64,000 bases of DNA from Erythrobacter sp. KY5 (lineage in GTDB: Bacteria > Pseudomonadota > Alphaproteobacteria > Sphingomonadales > Sphingomonadaceae), in assembly GCF_003264115.1 (NCBI RefSeq), contig NZ_CP021912.1, positions 2,277,001 to 2,341,000 of the forward strand. Reading direction: 5' to 3'. Under the pieces are notes generated by a model. The model did not search any database and was not told the origin of the DNA. It saw nothing but the letters and a program-made list of their open reading frames with translations. Position 1 is the first letter of the stretch. Each line of letters starts with the position of its first letter. Shown piece by piece: positions 43,311-52,671 of this stretch. Made by a program: the position numbers and the translations under genes.

Positions 43311-44492
43311 CTAGCATGCGAAACGTAAGTTTGCGACAAAAAAGCCGTCCGTACCGTCGTGGTACGGAGTGAGCCGATGCCCGTTCCCGCGTTTGCGTCC
43401 GACGGGCAGATCGACGCCTTCAGCCTCCCATTCCGGATGGCGGCTCATAAATGCTTCGACTTGCCCGGCGCCCTCTTCATCGAGCAGCGAACAGGTAACA
43501 AAAACTACGCTTCCACCGGGGCGAGCCAGCTTCGCGGCGATATCAAGAACATGCGCCTGCAACTTCGTAAGGCGGACAAGCTCCGCCTCGTCCAGCCGCC
43601 AGCGGCTTTCAGGATTGCGCCGCCATGTGCCGCTGCCTGAACAGGGCGCATCGATGAGCACGTGATCGGCTTTGCCTTCCCATGCCTCCAGCGCTTCCAT
43701 TTCGCGGCCCGGATTGAGCAGGACCGTATGATCGATCTGCGCGCCCGCTCTTGCTGCTCTTGGAGCAAGATTGCCGAGGCGGCGTTTGTCGGTGTCAGCG
43801 GCAATAAGGCTGATGGCATTTGCGTGGCGAGCAGCCAGTGCGAGGGTCTTGCCACCCGCACCTGCACACAGATCAATTATCTTGTCGCCGGGCTTGGCAT
43901 TCACCGCCTCGCAAACCCACTGGCTTCCGTGATCCTGTATCTCGACCAGCCCGTCGCGCCATTCGGGCCATTGTTCGACCTGCGTGCCTGAGGGAAAGCG
44001 AAGGCCGCCGGGCGCCAAAAGCGGTTCGCCCTGTTCCGGCAACTCAAGAGTTTCCCGATCGGCCTTGAGCGTGTTCACCCGAACATCAAGCGGCGCTCGG
44101 TCGAGCAGAGCCTGCGCTTCTTCACCTTCAATACCCGACTTCGAAAGCTCATCGACCAGCCAGGCAGGAGCGACGCCCGTAGTAGCCGTCGTTTCGCCAG
44201 CAGCGATCGGTCGCGGGCCATGGGTTGAGCCGTCAAACAGAGGCGCAAGGCTTTCGTCTTCATGAGCTAAAACCAGCATGGCCGAGCGCCCGTCTGACGG
44301 CACCGGGCCGCACAGCCTGACGGCGCGATACACAAGCTCGCGCACGGCGCGCCGATCCTTGGCCCCCGCATAGCGCCGGGCTTTAAAATATTCGGAGATC
44401 AACCGGTCAGCGGGCGCGCCCTTCCCTTGCGCGCCTTCGATGATAGCATCGAGCAGTTCGATGGCCGCCTGAACGCGGGCTGCGGGGGTCAC
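43311..44492 (-). CDS. rsmB: 16S rRNA m5C967-type methyltransferase
   Basis: 393 aa. N-terminal NusB-like helical domain (about 1-140), then the SAM domain with IIDLCAGAGGKTLALAA, DAPCSGSGTWRRNPE (PC motif) and the nucleophile in VVFVTCSLLDEEG. The last residues FFVANLRFAC complete the RsmB/RsmF pattern. It methylates C967 in 16S rRNA. Its ATG overlaps the upstream hypothetical as ATGA. Confidence 0.92.
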   Translation of the reverse strand: MTPAARVQAAIELLDAIIEGAQGKGAPADRLISEYFKARRYAGAKDRRAVRELVYRAVRLCGPVPSDGRSAMLVLAHEDESLAPLFDGSTHGPRPIAAGETTATTGVAPAWLVDELSKSGIEGEEAQALLDRAPLDVRVNTLKADRETLELPEQGEPLLAPGGLRFPSGTQVEQWPEWRDGLVEIQDHGSQWVCEAVNAKPGDKIIDLCAGAGGKTLALAARHANAISLIAADTDKRRLGNLAPRAARAGAQIDHTVLLNPGREMEALEAWEGKADHVLIDAPCSGSGTWRRNPESRWRLDEAELVRLTKLQAHVLDIAAKLARPGGSVVFVTCSLLDEEGAGQVEAFMSRHPEWEAEGVDLPVGRKRGNGHRLTPYHDGTDGFFVANLRFAC

Positions 44493-44767
44493 TGGTCCTG
44501 CGCTTCGCTGGAACGCTTCCGCTTCTCGTCAAGCTTTTCGAAAAGGTTCTCGTATTCCTCGCCTTGCGGCACGGGTTCGCAGAATACTTGGAAGAACGTT
44601 GCGTTTTCATGCTCCATCGTCACACGGGCATGAACGACGCGCTCGCCATATTCACGGCACTCCGCCTCGGTCTCGAACAGAGCGGGATAGCGCGACAGTT
44701 CTATCTCGCCCGGCCCTTCATCGGGAATGGCGAGAAGGAACAGCATGAAGGGAATGATCTCAATCAC
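44489..44767 (-). CDS. Hypothetical protein (92 aa)
   Basis: Starts MIEIIPFMLFLLAIPDEGPG (ATG 44767). An N-terminal hydrophobic stretch might serve as signal or membrane anchor; the rest is acidic with ECREYGERVVHARVTMEHEN and a C-terminal helical EEYENLFEKLDEKRKRSSEA. A Cys pair may form a disulphide. No family recognised. Gap of 9 bp to guaB and ATGA overlap with rsmB make it part of the guaB operon. Confidence 0.7.
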   Translation of the reverse strand: MIEIIPFMLFLLAIPDEGPGEIELSRYPALFETEAECREYGERVVHARVTMEHENATFFQVFCEPVPQGEEYENLFEKLDEKRKRSSEAQDQ

Positions 44768-44776
44768 GGCAGCACC

Positions 44777-46294
<1,518 letters not shown>

Positions 46295-46336
46295 TCAGGC
46301 GCTAGTGGGCTGTGAAGACAGTTCGCCGGGCCGGTG

Positions 46337-46552
46337 TCAGCCGGTCATTCCGGTTACACGTACCTCGCCTCCCAAATCGATGACCTTGCCGCGCACCATG
46401 CCGGAGATGTGGGCTTTTGCCCCCGCCTCGACGATCACGTCCCCGCCGATCATTCCCGAGATTTCGATATCCGCACCGGCGGGGACGAGAACGTCACCGC
46501 GAGCCATGCCCGAAAATTCACCGTTAGTCGGAAGGCGTTCTGGGTTGCTCAT
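46337..46552 (-). CDS. Small bactofilin-like beta-helix repeat protein
   Basis: 71 aa from MSNPERLPTNGEFSGMARGD (ATG 46552). Three near-perfect repeats: SGMARGDVLVPAGADIEI, SGMIGGDVIVEAGAKAHI, SGMVRGKVIDLGGEVRV, then TGMTG. The 17-18-residue periodicity is that of a right-handed beta-helix as in bactofilins or YdeI-like domains, but with only about three turns. No membrane segment. Its function is unknown; it might cap or polymerise. Upstream of guaB by 105 bp. Confidence 0.72.
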   Translation of the reverse strand: MSNPERLPTNGEFSGMARGDVLVPAGADIEISGMIGGDVIVEAGAKAHISGMVRGKVIDLGGEVRVTGMTG

Positions 46553-46627
46553 TGCAGTCTCCTCTTTAGAAGCATCTGCTGCCTTACTACACCAATACAC
46601 CCTTATCGCAAAATGCGCGAGCCGGAA

Positions 46628-48112
46628 TCACGGTGCGGGCTGATAGCCAGCCAGACTTGCTACCCTGCGCACAAGCTCTTCGTGCAACAAAAGGTCGTCT
46701 ATAGCGCCGCCCAGTTCGATACCTTCGACCTTGTCGCCAGGCCGGTGGTAGCGATCGGCCAGATAAGGCCCCAGCACGATTTCCGAAGCGAAGGCGCTGG
46801 AGAGGAAGACCGCCGGCACTCCTGCTTCGAGAAAGGCCCAACCATCCTGCCGGCGCACGAATTGCTCGGCAAATTCCTTGTTTCCCAGCTCCCGGCGGGC
46901 TTCGGCTGCTGTCTGCTTGATCGTCTCATCCAGCGCGGTTCGCCCTTCGCCGACGAAACCCAGCGCGGTTCCAGCAGGAGCGATCGCAACCGTGTCGAAA
47001 TTGAACGCGGCAACGATGTCCTCAAGCGCAACCGAAGGCTGGGCGATGAAGGCTTTCGCGCCCAGCAAGCCCGACTCTTCGGCGCTGGTGGCGAGAACAT
47101 AGATATCCCGATCGTGCGGTCCGCTCGCAGCCAGCCTGCGGGTCAGTTCGAGCATCACGGCGATCCCGCTCGCATTGTCGACCGCGCCGGTGCAGATCGG
47201 CTCCGGCGTATCGGGAGCGCAATCGCCCAGATGATCCCAGTGGCCCAGCAACATGACCGCACCCGACCCACGCACCGCCCCGGGCAACAGGCCGATCACG
47301 TTGTAGCTGGTGAATTCGCGCCGCTGGCTCCTCGCATCGAGTGAGGCGGTCGCCGAAATGGGAATGGGCACGAAGTTTTCATCCTGCGCCGCGCCGAGGA
47401 GGGATTGCCAACGATCTTCGCCGAGCAAACCGAGCATCACTTGATTGGTCACAAACGCGCTCACCTGATTTTGCTCTTCGCTCGCAAGGCCGATCCGCTC
47501 GCGACCATAGGCGCGGCTGACAGCTTCGATGGAGGAGGTGTCGTCGACCACGGTGATGATCGCAGCGGGCGAGCTTTCGAAAAGAGTGGCGCGCCGGCGC
47601 GGGCTTACTCCGGGTTCGCCCAGCATCACCACGACCTTGCCGGTAACATCCTCTGCAACAATGCTATCGGCCTCGCTCCCGACGAAGACCATTTCACCGT
47701 CCTCGATCAATCCGCGCCTGCCAGAAGTGAGAACGGCGGCCTGCCCCTGTTCCGGGACGATGTCGCGGCCATTGCGCTCGAATTCGATTGTTCCTGCATC
47801 GGGAATGCTTGCCACCAATTCTACCGGCGCGCGCCACGCGCTGCCCGGATCGTTCGTGCCCGAGACAAGCCCGGCAGCCTGCATTTCGTCGATAAGGAAC
47901 TCGACCGTGCGCACTTCGCCATCGGTTCCCGGCTTACGCCCGCCGAATTCGGGACTCGCAAGCACCTCGATATCGCGCATCAAATTGGCTGCAATCAGTT
48001 CGCGCTCGGCAGTGGGTACGCTGGCGATCGGCGCGCGAGCGCAGCCTGCTATGCACAGGCTGACACAACAAATCAGGAATAGCCGCCCCCGGCCCGATAA
48101 GCGCCCCATCAT
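46628..48112 (-). CDS. M28 family metallopeptidase lipoprotein
   Basis: 494 aa from ATG 48112 (ATGA overlap with the upstream dehydrogenase). Lipoprotein signal with VSLCIAGCARA. A PA-like insert around 120-220 and an M28 core with GHWDHLGDCA, GAVDNASGIAVMLE, LATSAEESGLLGAKAF, FNFDTVAI and YHRPGDKVEG zinc and catalytic residues. Dinuclear zinc aminopeptidase type, outside the cytoplasm. The C-terminal LLLHEELVRRVASL is helical. Confidence 0.92.
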   Translation of the reverse strand: MMGRLSGRGRLFLICCVSLCIAGCARAPIASVPTAERELIAANLMRDIEVLASPEFGGRKPGTDGEVRTVEFLIDEMQAAGLVSGTNDPGSAWRAPVELVASIPDAGTIEFERNGRDIVPEQGQAAVLTSGRRGLIEDGEMVFVGSEADSIVAEDVTGKVVVMLGEPGVSPRRRATLFESSPAAIITVVDDTSSIEAVSRAYGRERIGLASEEQNQVSAFVTNQVMLGLLGEDRWQSLLGAAQDENFVPIPISATASLDARSQRREFTSYNVIGLLPGAVRGSGAVMLLGHWDHLGDCAPDTPEPICTGAVDNASGIAVMLELTRRLAASGPHDRDIYVLATSAEESGLLGAKAFIAQPSVALEDIVAAFNFDTVAIAPAGTALGFVGEGRTALDETIKQTAAEARRELGNKEFAEQFVRRQDGWAFLEAGVPAVFLSSAFASEIVLGPYLADRYHRPGDKVEGIELGGAIDDLLLHEELVRRVASLAGYQPAP

Positions 48113-48861
48113 TCGGCCGTCCATCCCCCATCGATGCTCCAGTTGGCGCCTGTGACATTAGCCGCAGCATCGCTGCACAGGAAGATCGCCATCGCGCCGA
48201 CTTCCTCGGGCTGCACGAACTTCTTCGTCGGCTGCTTGGCCAACAGCACATCATTCATCACCTGCTCGCGCGTCATTCCGCGCGCAGCCATCGTGTCGGG
48301 GATCTGGTTTTCGACCAAAGGCGTCCAGACATAGCCGGGACTGATGCAGTTCGCGGTCACGCCATCCTGCGCCAGTTCGAGCGCAATCGTCTTCGTAAAG
48401 CCTGCAATCGCGTGCTTGCTGGCAACATAAGCGCTCTTGAAAGGAGATGCCGCGAGCGAGTGAGCGCTTGCGGTGTTGATGATGCGGCCCCAGCCCTTTG
48501 CCTTCATGCCCGGCACGGCGAGGCGCGTGGTATGAAAAACCGCCGACAGGTTGAGCGCAATGACGGCGTCCCATTTTTCCGGCGGAAAGTCCTCAACGGG
48601 CGCGACATGCTGCATCCCGGCATTGTTGACGAGAATGTCGACCGGCCCGACCTCTTCCATCATTCCCTCAATAGCCGAGGGATCCATGAGGTTCGCGCCA
48701 TTGTAGGTCGCGCCCAGTTCCTCGCACAATCGCGCTATCTCGCCCTCATCGCCCAGTCCGTTGAGGATGATCTCAGCCCCTTCACGATGGAGCGCGCGCG
48801 CAACCGCAAGACCTATTCCCGAGGTCGATCCTGTTACCAGCGCGCGTTTTTCCGAGAGCAT
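48109..48861 (-). CDS. 3-hydroxybutyrate dehydrogenase
   Basis: 250 aa from MLSEKRALVTGSTSGIG (ATG 48861; an upstream in-frame GTG at 48870 is not preferred). SDR with TGSTSGIGLAVARAL, VNNAGMQHVAPVEDFPPEKW (substrate-specific HVAPVEDF), INTASAHSLAASPFKSAYVASKHA and KFVQPEEVGAMAIFLCS. Oxidises D-3-hydroxybutyrate to acetoacetate, in PHB turnover. It overlaps the M28 gene by 4 bp. Confidence 0.9.
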   Translation of the reverse strand: MLSEKRALVTGSTSGIGLAVARALHREGAEIILNGLGDEGEIARLCEELGATYNGANLMDPSAIEGMMEEVGPVDILVNNAGMQHVAPVEDFPPEKWDAVIALNLSAVFHTTRLAVPGMKAKGWGRIINTASAHSLAASPFKSAYVASKHAIAGFTKTIALELAQDGVTANCISPGYVWTPLVENQIPDTMAARGMTREQVMNDVLLAKQPTKKFVQPEEVGAMAIFLCSDAAANVTGANWSIDGGWTAE

Positions 48862-48986
48862 CGGGCACAATCCGTCGTTTCAGCCATTCAATTGACAAGC
48901 GTCTTTGCCTCACAGATTGCTGGTGTCCAGCAAAAGCTGAGCGACGAAGACACAGCGAGAATATATTTGATTGGAAGGACACGAGG

Positions 48987-49838
48987 ATGCGCCTGAACCC
49001 CTTCAACACGAGCAAGATCAATGTCGGCACCACGGGAGGTGCCGGGCGAGCCGGTGGTATTGGGTGCGTCGGGATCGTCATTGCACTGATCGGTGCGGTC
49101 GTTTTCGGTGTCGATCCGCGCCAGACCCTCGGTATGATCGAAGGCGTGCAACAAAACTCGGTGTCTACGCAGGCGCCGCAAAACGAAGACGAAGCCGCGA
49201 TCTGTTCGTCGAACGCATATGCGAACGAAACATGCGCTGCGCTCACATCGCTGAACGAAACCTGGGCGAGCACATTTGCCGCACAAAATGTCGAGTTCCG
49301 CCAACCCGCCTTGCGGTTCGCGACCAGTCAGCGTTTCGACACCGCCTGCGGCACCGCTTCTACCGGTATGGGTCCATTCTACTGCCCTGCAAACGAGACG
49401 ATCTACATCGACACAGGATTTTACGACCAGCTGGCCAGAATGTCCGGTGAGAGCGGCGATTTCGCTCGGCTCTATGTAGTTGCGCATGAGTTTGGCCACC
49501 ATATCCAGACGATCACCGGGATCAGCGGCCAGATCCGCAGCCTTCAGGCCTCAAACCCGCGCTCTGCAAATCAGCTCAGCGTTCTGATGGAATTGCAGGC
49601 TGATTGTTACGCCGGGGTATGGGCGGGCAAGAACCGCAACCTGCTAGATCCCGGCGACATGCAAGAGGGCTTGCGCGCGGCCAGTGCTATCGGCGATGAT
49701 ACCCTGCAACAGCGTTCAGGACGCCGGGCTAACCCTGAGACTTTCACCCACGGAACCAGCCGCCAGCGTCAGGAAGCTTTGCAACTCGGACTTAGGGGGG
49801 ATGACCGTGCATGTGATGAGATTACGCAGCTTCGTTAG
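48987..49838 (+). CDS. YpfJ-type neutral zinc metallopeptidase, membrane-anchored
   Basis: 283 aa. N-terminal transmembrane anchor about 26-42 (GCVGIVIALIGAVVFGV), a low-complexity linker and the peptidase domain with the zinc motif YVVAHEFGHHIQTITG and downstream ELQADCYAGVWAG, plus the C-terminal TSRQRQEALQLG. Periplasmic. Divergent from the dehydrogenase by 125 bp and overlaps the next ORF by 38 bp. Confidence 0.92.
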   Translation: MRLNPFNTSKINVGTTGGAGRAGGIGCVGIVIALIGAVVFGVDPRQTLGMIEGVQQNSVSTQAPQNEDEAAICSSNAYANETCAALTSLNETWASTFAAQNVEFRQPALRFATSQRFDTACGTASTGMGPFYCPANETIYIDTGFYDQLARMSGESGDFARLYVVAHEFGHHIQTITGISGQIRSLQASNPRSANQLSVLMELQADCYAGVWAGKNRNLLDPGDMQEGLRAASAIGDDTLQQRSGRRANPETFTHGTSRQRQEALQLGLRGDDRACDEITQLR

Positions 49839-50361
49839 GCCAATCGGATCGGCGGGAATAGCAATGGGCCTCGCTCTTGCAGCCGCTTCGCCCGGCGCAG
49901 CACAGCAACGCGACGAGCCGGACGCAATGGACGTGGCTCGCACGCCGCTGGAAGATTTTAACATCGACAGCGACGACTTGCCCCCTGTCCTGATTGATGC
50001 CGCGACCGATCCGTACGATGTAGAAGGGCTGCTCAACTGCAATCACCTGATGGCCGAGATCGCTGCGCTCGATAACGCGCTGGGCGACGATTTCGATATC
50101 ATGGTGGACGAGGAAGGGCGCAGGATCAGCGGCGGGCGATTGGCGAAAAGCGTTGTCGGCTCATTCATCCCCTTCCGCGGCCTTGTCCGCGAGGTCTCCG
50201 GAGCCAACAAACGCAGGCGCGAGTTCAATCAAGCTGTGACCGCCGGTATGGTGCGTCGCGGATTCCTGAAGGGAGTGGGCCGCGAACGCGGGTGCAATTA
50301 CCCCGCCCGGCCTCGCACCGAACCGCCTGTTCTTCCGACAGAGCAGAACGACGGACAGTAG
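49801..50361 (+). CDS. Secreted hypothetical protein
   Basis: Up to 186 aa. The first in-frame ATG at 49801 follows GGGGGG with no spacer, so translation more likely begins at GTG 49807 or ATG 49816 (MRLRSFVRPIGSAGIAMGLA); either gives a signal peptide ending SPGAAQQ. The mature part has a helical core with a Cys in LLNCNHLMAEI and another near the C-terminus, and GSFIPFRGLVREVSGANKRR basic region. No family recognised. It overlaps the metallopeptidase by 38 bp and converges with the BlaR-like gene. Confidence 0.68.
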   Translation: MTVHVMRLRSFVRPIGSAGIAMGLALAAASPGAAQQRDEPDAMDVARTPLEDFNIDSDDLPPVLIDAATDPYDVEGLLNCNHLMAEIAALDNALGDDFDIMVDEEGRRISGGRLAKSVVGSFIPFRGLVREVSGANKRRREFNQAVTAGMVRRGFLKGVGRERGCNYPARPRTEPPVLPTEQNDGQ

Positions 50362-50425
50362 ACGAGGATCAAAGCTGCAATAAGACAGGCCGACGCGCAA
50401 CCGAGTTGCTCGCCGGCCTTCCTTT

Positions 50426-50449
50426 GCGCGAGAGAAAGGGTTCTCGCGC
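50426..50449. terminator. Hairpin between convergent genes
   Basis: GCGCGAGA (50426-50433), loop GAAAGGGT, TCTCGCGC (50442-50449): 8-bp perfect stem in the 112-bp convergent spacer. No T-tract on either strand, so if it ends transcription it is of a less typical kind. Confidence 0.45.
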
Positions 50450-50473
50450 ATGCGCCTGGTCAATGGGCGTTGA

Positions 50474-52144
50474 TCAGCGTGACTTTTCTTCCCACCGCTC
50501 GATCTGCTGATCGAGCTCGCGCACCACGCGTGTGCGCATCTCGGCTGTCATGTCCCGGCTGCGAGCGATCTCGGCACGCGCCTGCTTCAATCCTTGAAGA
50601 GCTGACGCCATCACGCGCGCCTGACACAGGTGTACAAGGCGTGTGCCATCGGCATTGCGAACCGTGGTCGCCACCGCCTTGCTCGAAGAGTCGCAGCTTA
50701 GCCGGATGACGGTGCGCATTTCCTCTTCGGCAGCTTCTACCTCGGCCATGGCTTCTTCGAGGATTTCGGGCAGCTCATCGAGTTCCTTCTTGGCCTCGGC
50801 GAGTTCCTCACGCATCTCGATGATGACGCGCTCGCGTTCCGCGTCGCTCATGCCTTCGGTGCTCCACTCGCTCTTTTCGACCCAGCGCTGCACGTGGACA
50901 CGGCTGTCGCCGTCGCTTTGGGTCCGGATAACGAAGACCTGCTCTCCATTTTCCGGATTTTCCGAGACGTCGACATCTACATCCACGTCTACGTCAATGT
51001 CAGGGTCAATCTCTTCGATCTCCTGAACCAGAGGCGCGACAGGCGCGACAGGCGCAACCGGGGGAAGTGGCGGCGCAGCAACGGCATTGGGTGCCGCAGG
51101 TGCAACGGGTGGAAGCGACGCATCGCTCGCAGCGTATGAAATTGACGCCGTCAAAGGCAGGGCCACGACCGCCGCACCGAGCATCAGGCGTCCGGCCAGG
51201 CGCCGGCTTTTTGGAGTGTCGTTCATCTTCAGGCTCCTCAAACGGTGAATTATCGATTTTTCGCCCAGCACCGGACACGCCATCGGCGCGGTCAAAGCAT
51301 GATTGGGTGCGACACTCGGACTTGCGGCGAAGCTGACGATAAGGTTTGCGTAGGCTTCTCGCGTTTCGGAGCGCGTCTCAGCCGGACGCTGCGCCATCAC
51401 GCGCGCATCGCATGCCGCTTCCTGGTCGCGCCGCAGAGCCAGCCAGCCATAATGTCCAAGCGGGGTGAACCAATGCATCGCGAAAAGCGGTTGTACGAGA
51501 ACGTTGACCAGCAGGTCGCGGCCCTTGTGGTGCGCCAGTTCGTGCGCCAGTGCGAGGTCGCGCGCCTGTCGGTCAGGCTGTGCGAGAAAACCGGGCGGCA
51601 GTGCAACTACCTTGTCGATCACACCAAAGGCCAGCGGCGAGTTGGTCCCATGCGTTTCGACAAGACGGACCTTGCCTTCGCGGCCTACTTCGCTTGATCC
51701 ATCGAGAAGTTCGTCCCGAAGCGCGAAATAGGCATGAAAGCGCGTGTAAAGAAAAATGGCGGCGCCGATCAGCCAAACTGCGATGCCAGCTTCAACTAAG
51801 AGTCCAAAGTCAAAGCTATGCGTCGGGGTAAGCTGAGTGGCGAGACCGGACGCCGCCGCCTCTGACTGCCCTGCTCCATTTTGTGTCGCAACTGGAGTGA
51901 CGGGGTCGAGGATTACGAATTGTGTTTCGCTAATGGCCATTGGCTCGCCCACAGCTGGCGCATCAGCAGGACGCATCCATGCAGGAAGCTCAATCGGAGG
52001 CATAACGAGCCTGAGCGCGGGCAATGCCCACAAGGCATAAGCGACCTGTGGGCCGAACCAGCGTGTAACCGGGCGGCGAAGGACGAGAACCAGCGCGATG
52101 AGGGCGCCCGTCCATGCAAGCGTTTCTAGGAGCCAGCTGGTCAT
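50474..52144 (-). CDS. BlaR1/MecR1-like M56 membrane peptidase with coiled-coil C-terminus
   Basis: 556 aa. N-terminal M56 domain with TM helices (about 1-30, 35-52, 112-135), the zinc motif LALAHELAHHKGRDLL and RRDQEAACDARVMAQ, then a later TM at about 318-337 (LMLGAAVVALPLTASISYA). The C-terminal 220 residues lie outside: a Pro/Ala-rich section, an acidic DIDVDVDVDVDV segment, then a long heptad-like helix (ELAEAKKELDELPEILEEAM...). There is no penicillin-binding sensor with S-x-x-K. A signal-transducing protease that cleaves the BlaI-type repressor is presumed; what it senses is open. Overlaps blaI by 4 bp. Confidence 0.86.
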   Translation of the reverse strand: MTSWLLETLAWTGALIALVLVLRRPVTRWFGPQVAYALWALPALRLVMPPIELPAWMRPADAPAVGEPMAISETQFVILDPVTPVATQNGAGQSEAAASGLATQLTPTHSFDFGLLVEAGIAVWLIGAAIFLYTRFHAYFALRDELLDGSSEVGREGKVRLVETHGTNSPLAFGVIDKVVALPPGFLAQPDRQARDLALAHELAHHKGRDLLVNVLVQPLFAMHWFTPLGHYGWLALRRDQEAACDARVMAQRPAETRSETREAYANLIVSFAASPSVAPNHALTAPMACPVLGEKSIIHRLRSLKMNDTPKSRRLAGRLMLGAAVVALPLTASISYAASDASLPPVAPAAPNAVAAPPLPPVAPVAPVAPLVQEIEEIDPDIDVDVDVDVDVSENPENGEQVFVIRTQSDGDSRVHVQRWVEKSEWSTEGMSDAERERVIIEMREELAEAKKELDELPEILEEAMAEVEAAEEEMRTVIRLSCDSSSKAVATTVRNADGTRLVHLCQARVMASALQGLKQARAEIARSRDMTAEMRTRVVRELDQQIERWEEKSR

Positions 52145-52539
52145 TGCTTCAGCTCCTTCAACAGAGCCTCGATTTCGCTGAGATCATCCTCACTGAGAGC
52201 TTCTGTCTCGGCAAGGTGAGCAACAAGCGAAGCCGCCTTCCCACCGAAAAGGCGATCGACCAGACGGCGCGATTCCCCGCCGACATAGTCTGCGCGAGCG
52301 ATCAGCGGGCTGTAGAGGAACCGGCGACCATCGGGGCGCGTTTCGATTGCGCCCTTTTGAACGAGGCGCGAAAGAAGCGTCTTGACCGTAGCAAGGCTCC
52401 AGTCGCGCTTCTCACACACAACTTCGCATACCTGCGCTGCGCTGGCGATGCCGCGATCCCACAGGGCTTCCATAACGGCATGCTCAGCTTCGCTGATGCG
52501 TTCTGGCTTGTCAGCATTGTTCTCAGGGGACTTGGTCAA
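52141..52539 (-). CDS. BlaI/MecI/CopY-family repressor
   Basis: 132 aa. Winged helix with ISEAEHAVMEALWDRGIASA, VCEKRDWSLATVKTLLSRLV and KGAIETRPDGRRFLYSPLI (wing), then a C-terminal helical dimerisation part. This is the repressor partner of the BlaR1-like gene downstream. Probably binds the tandem dyad at 52568-52604 just upstream of its own start and of the divergent fusion gene. Confidence 0.92.
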   Translation of the reverse strand: MTKSPENNADKPERISEAEHAVMEALWDRGIASAAQVCEVVCEKRDWSLATVKTLLSRLVQKGAIETRPDGRRFLYSPLIARADYVGGESRRLVDRLFGGKAASLVAHLAETEALSEDDLSEIEALLKELKQ

Positions 52540-52567
52540 GCGTGCCTCCCTCTTCCACCGGTGGCTT

Positions 52568-52604
52568 GATTACGTCTGTAGTCACAGCGATTACGCTTGT
52601 AAAC
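52568..52604. promoter_or_regulatory. Tandem dyad, putative BlaI operator
   Basis: Two 16-bp near-palindromes, GATTACGTCTGTAGTC (52568-52583) and GATTACGCTTGTAAAC (52589-52604), with TTAC...TGTA-type half sites as in BlaI/MecI operators (TACA/TGTA). Centres are 21 bp apart, two helix turns. They lie between the divergent starts of the BlaI gene (52539) and the phytase-like/cyclophilin fusion (52672). Could control both. Confidence 0.65.
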
Positions 52605-52671
52605 ATTGCTGCTTCATGAATGACGCGCCTCCCGGCTTGCTCTTCTGCAAAGGGTCGATCAGAACGGACGA

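Noticed and set aside
49801..49838. Frameshift between the zinc peptidase and the next ORF
   Set aside because: The peptidase ends normally and the overlapping ORF has its own signal peptide, so they are two genes.
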